Assembly: GCA_019459185.1 (NCBI GenBank)
Contig: JAIBEO010000200.1
Location: forward strand, 1-64,000
Reading direction: 5' to 3'
Source of the DNA: Rhizobium sp.
GTDB lineage: Bacteria > Pseudomonadota > Gammaproteobacteria > Xanthomonadales > Xanthomonadaceae
DNA length: 64,000 nucleotides
Below the pieces are notes generated by a model, which was given only the letters and a program-made list of their open reading frames with translations, ran no database searches and was not told the origin of the DNA. The translations under genes were made by a program, and so were the position numbers. Below, piece by piece: positions 61,409-64,000 of the stretch (its first letter is position 1; the number at the start of each line of letters is the position of its first letter).

Positions 61409-64000
61409 TCAATCCTCTCCATACAGTTCACGCCACGACATGCGGCGCGGCGAACCCGGGCCGCCCACCTGCGGCGCCGCGGGCACCTCTTCGCAGGTGC
61501 CGTCCGAACCGCAGACCAGCACCAGGTCGTCGATCTGGCTCGATTCGGTCGGCATGCCCACGCCCAGGTCCACCGAGCCGATCGGCAGGGCGTTCTCGCC
61601 CTCGCCAATCGTGTCATTGGAGCCGGAGCCATTGCCGTCCGTATCGAAGAAGGACGAGGAGGTGCCGCCGCCGTCGGCGCCTTCAGGGCTGGTGCCGGTG
61701 AATACGTCGATGGCGTTCAGGTAGCCGCTGCCGCCCGACTCGCAGCCATTGCCTTCCGAGGGGATGACGCTGGACACGAAGGCAGCCCGACCGTTGATGC
61801 GTGCGCCGCTGACGACGCGCTCGCCGGCGGTCGGCTCGTCCAGATCCACGTACCAACCACGCGAACCCGTGGGCAGCGCCGCGTAGGCCTCGAAGGCACG
61901 TACGCTGCGACCCTGGGCGTTGGTGCCCACGATGGCGATCTGTCGCTCGGTGAGGTCGCTGCGGCCGGCGATGGTGGTGCTGTTGTTGTCGATGATGCCG
62001 TACCAGGTCTGGATGGCGGTCGAGGCCATGTCGCTGATCGAAATCAGGCGGCCGGTACCGAAGGTGACCCAGATCCGCGGGTTCGCGGATTCGCGGGCCA
62101 GCGCCAGGCCACCGGTGATCGGCTGCGGGTTGCCGACGGCATCCGTGGCCGTGAACAGCGGCGAACCACCAAGGCCAACGGCCCAGTCAGTCGCAACAGC
62201 GGAGGTGACGTCGAACTTCCAGACATTGCCTCGCAGGTCGCCGGCGTAGATGTAGTCGGCCTTGCCGTCGGCATTCATGTCCGCGGCGCGCGGCGAGGAC
62301 AGACCGTTGCTGCCGCCAACGCCCGTGTCGATCTTGGCGATCTGACTGCCGTTGGTCACGTCGTAGATGTAGAGCACGGCATGGCCGTTGGTGCTGTCGA
62401 TGCCGTTGGGGACGACGGCGAGGATCTCGTCGTTGTTGCCCTTCACGATCAGCGGCAGGCCCAGCACGTAACCCATGTCGGCATCGCTGGCCGCGGTCTT
62501 GTCCCAAAGCACGTCCGCGTTGGCCATGTTTCCGGGATCGGAAACGTCCAGCGCGAACGCACCCTTGCCGCCGCGCCCCAGGGTACCCACCAGGTAGTTG
62601 ACGCCGGAGACAAGGCGGTAGCTGGAAACGGCCACCGGTCCATCCACGAAGAAACCATGCGTATAGGCCGGGTCGCTGATGGTGGACAGCTTGTTCCAGT
62701 CGAGACCGGCCGGGACATAGGAGAAAGTGACCTCGCCGGTGAGCGCATCGACGGCATGCAGCATGCCGTCATTGGCGCCGACGAAGACATGCTCCGAATC
62801 CCGGATGTAGAACGGCGAGGAGTTGATGATGTCGCCGAGCACGCTCGTGCGATTGCGCAGGACGCCGCCACCGGCCATCTCAAGCGACTGGTCGCCCTTG
62901 ATGTAGTTGGCGTTGTTCGCACCCGTGACGATGGCAGAACCAGTGCTGCGGGCGAGCGCGGTGGCCTGCGCCGTGGTCGGGAACGAGGCACCCGCGGAGC
63001 CGGACCAGGTCAGGACCGGGCGATTGTGGAAATCGTCTCCCGACTGGTTGTTGTCATAGGTGCTGTCGATGCTCGAGGTGACGCGCCAGGCCTCGGTGGC
63101 GGCAATGCCGCCCGCGGCAGTCACGTCGCGCGCCACGAGGTCACCCGTCCACACGCCGGTGCGATAGGTCGCCTGGTACATTCGGGTATCGGACTGGAAG
63201 GTCGTGCTGTTGGTCGCCACGTTCGAGCCGGAGGCCAGGCGGGACTGGATGATACCCAGCACACCGGAGAGCGCCGTGCTGAAACTCTCGGCATTGTTGG
63301 CGGCGATGAACTCGCCGTGGCCATTGACCGCTGCGTGCAGCAAGTCATCGATGCGCTCGGCGTCCTCGGTATTGGTCGGGTCGGGCCAGTTCACGGCCAC
63401 GCCGTTGATGCGCGGGCGGCCATCACGGAGGATTTCGGCCACCGAGCCCTGGTCGACCGTGCCCTTGAGGCCGATGGAAATACCGAAGGTGACCATGTGC
63501 TGCCAGAACGCCGGGTTGTTGGCGCTGGTCGGCATGATGTTGTCCTGGTCCGTACGCAGGTCGGTCTTCCAGTACTTCATGGCCACGTCGGCCAGCGTGT
63601 TGCTGTAGTTCGTGGTGCTGCCGGTGTCCTGGTAAGGGTGCGAGCGCGTGTACCGGACGGTGTCGCTGCCGTCCGCCGGGTTCACGATGGACAGGCCGGA
63701 AACACCATCTTGGTCTCCGATGGTGCGGCTTCCGATGTTGCCGTTCCAGTAGCCGTCCGTGGTCAGGATGGCGAAGTTCTGCCGGCACTCCAGCTGGTCG
63801 GCTGCCGCCGCCGGACCATAGGGACCCGAAGTCGAACTGTCGGAGAAGTATTCGCCGGTGTCAAAGAGTGCGGCGCGCAGCGGGGTGCTGTTCTCGCCAC
63901 GTGCGCCGAACAGCCGGCTGAACCAGGTGGTGCGCGCGGAACCTTCGAAGACGCCGTTGTTGCCGTCGGTGACCGGGATATTGTAGTTGCTGCGGTTCCA
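61409..64000 (-). CDS. pilY1: Type IV pilus tip adhesin PilY1 (5' end outside window)
   Basis: 864 codons are visible and the frame stays open to the window end; the track start at 63685 is internal. The C-terminal PilY1 beta-propeller begins near FVGANDGMLHAVDALTGE. Calcium-binding-like NADGKADYIYAGDLRGNVW and a von Willebrand-like part upstream (CRQNFAILTTDGYWNG) fit PilY1. It promotes pilus assembly and adhesion. Three bases separate it from pilE. Confidence 0.93.
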   Translation of the reverse strand, partial: WNRSNYNIPVTDGNNGVFEGSARTTWFSRLFGARGENSTPLRAALFDTGEYFSDSSTSGPYGPAAAADQLECRQNFAILTTDGYWNGNIGSRTIGDQDGVSGLSIVNPADGSDTVRYTRSHPYQDTGSTTNYSNTLADVAMKYWKTDLRTDQDNIMPTSANNPAFWQHMVTFGISIGLKGTVDQGSVAEILRDGRPRINGVAVNWPDPTNTEDAERIDDLLHAAVNGHGEFIAANNAESFSTALSGVLGIIQSRLASGSNVATNSTTFQSDTRMYQATYRTGVWTGDLVARDVTAAGGIAATEAWRVTSSIDSTYDNNQSGDDFHNRPVLTWSGSAGASFPTTAQATALARSTGSAIVTGANNANYIKGDQSLEMAGGGVLRNRTSVLGDIINSSPFYIRDSEHVFVGANDGMLHAVDALTGEVTFSYVPAGLDWNKLSTISDPAYTHGFFVDGPVAVSSYRLVSGVNYLVGTLGRGGKGAFALDVSDPGNMANADVLWDKTAASDADMGYVLGLPLIVKGNNDEILAVVPNGIDSTNGHAVLYIYDVTNGSQIAKIDTGVGGSNGLSSPRAADMNADGKADYIYAGDLRGNVWKFDVTSAVATDWAVGLGGSPLFTATDAVGNPQPITGGLALARESANPRIWVTFGTGRLISISDMASTAIQTWYGIIDNNSTTIAGRSDLTERQIAIVGTNAQGRSVRAFEAYAALPTGSRGWYVDLDEPTAGERVVSGARINGRAAFVSSVIPSEGNGCESGGSGYLNAIDVFTGTSPEGADGGGTSSSFFDTDGNGSGSNDTIGEGENALPIGSVDLGVGMPTESSQIDDLVLVCGSDGTCEEVPAAPQVGGPGSPRRMSWRELYGED

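Overview
The window comes from a GC-rich gammaproteobacterium, most likely of the Lysobacteraceae/Xanthomonadaceae. The evidence is the thrS-infC-rpmI-rplT-pheS-pheT-ihfA-merR-tRNA-Pro order, RlmM and YggX homologues, a DUF6491-type protein, a PilY1/PilE/FimT set and 'tgtaggagcg..ttcag' REP sequences. This is inference from gene content; no search was run.

Layout. 0.3-9.8 kb holds an OmpA-type protein, prmC, a PycTM-like membrane protein, and an oxidative-stress block (ahpF, ahpC, divergent oxyR, rubrerythrin, DUF3501), then apt and a GST. 9.8-27.4 kb is housekeeping: a 7TM/degenerate-GGDEF sensor, glnS, CPBP protease, deaminase, rlmM, EF-hand protein, MAPEG, PhoX-like, MBL hydrolase, ggt, ferredoxin, coaD, rsmD, ftsY, AsmA-like, mutY, yggX. 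33.4-48.9 kb is again chromosomal: a YgjP-like peptidase, DUF2058, lipocalin, acyl-CoA dehydrogenase, MASE1-GGDEF, tRNA-Pro and the whole translation cluster down to thrS. 54.2-64 kb holds tRNA-Val, uvrB, fimT, tRNA-Asn, pilE and a partial pilY1.

Three tRNA genes within 27 kb are each occupied by a small integrated element with exact direct repeats of the tRNA 3' end. Island 1 (tRNA-Phe, about 5.6 kb) and island 2 (tRNA-Asn, about 3.8 kb) share one backbone, a tyrosine integrase, a small HTH protein and a Rep_trans-type replication initiator in one operon, but carry different cargo. Island 1 carries a helical orphan, a DUF2971 protein, a Rap1a-like exported protein and a protein with a HEPN-like R-D-x4-H motif. 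Island 2 carries one orphan gene. Island 3 (tRNA-Val, about 5.1 kb) has another backbone: integrase, HTH, FDXHR zinc protein, RepB-primase/PriCT and HGGxSTG protein, with an adhesin-E-like cargo. None has capsid or conjugation genes, so they look like satellites or mobilizable elements. In all three, the element supplies a new terminator for the tRNA it entered, and the original terminator now lies beyond the far repeat.

Regulation visible in the sequence: a 37-bp OxyR operator with the four-element spacing sits directly against the ahpC -35 box. A threonine-rich leader peptide (MSTTTTR) followed by mutually exclusive antiterminator and terminator hairpins precedes thrS. infC appears to start at AUC. 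The islands and the thrS attenuator are the parts most worth following up.
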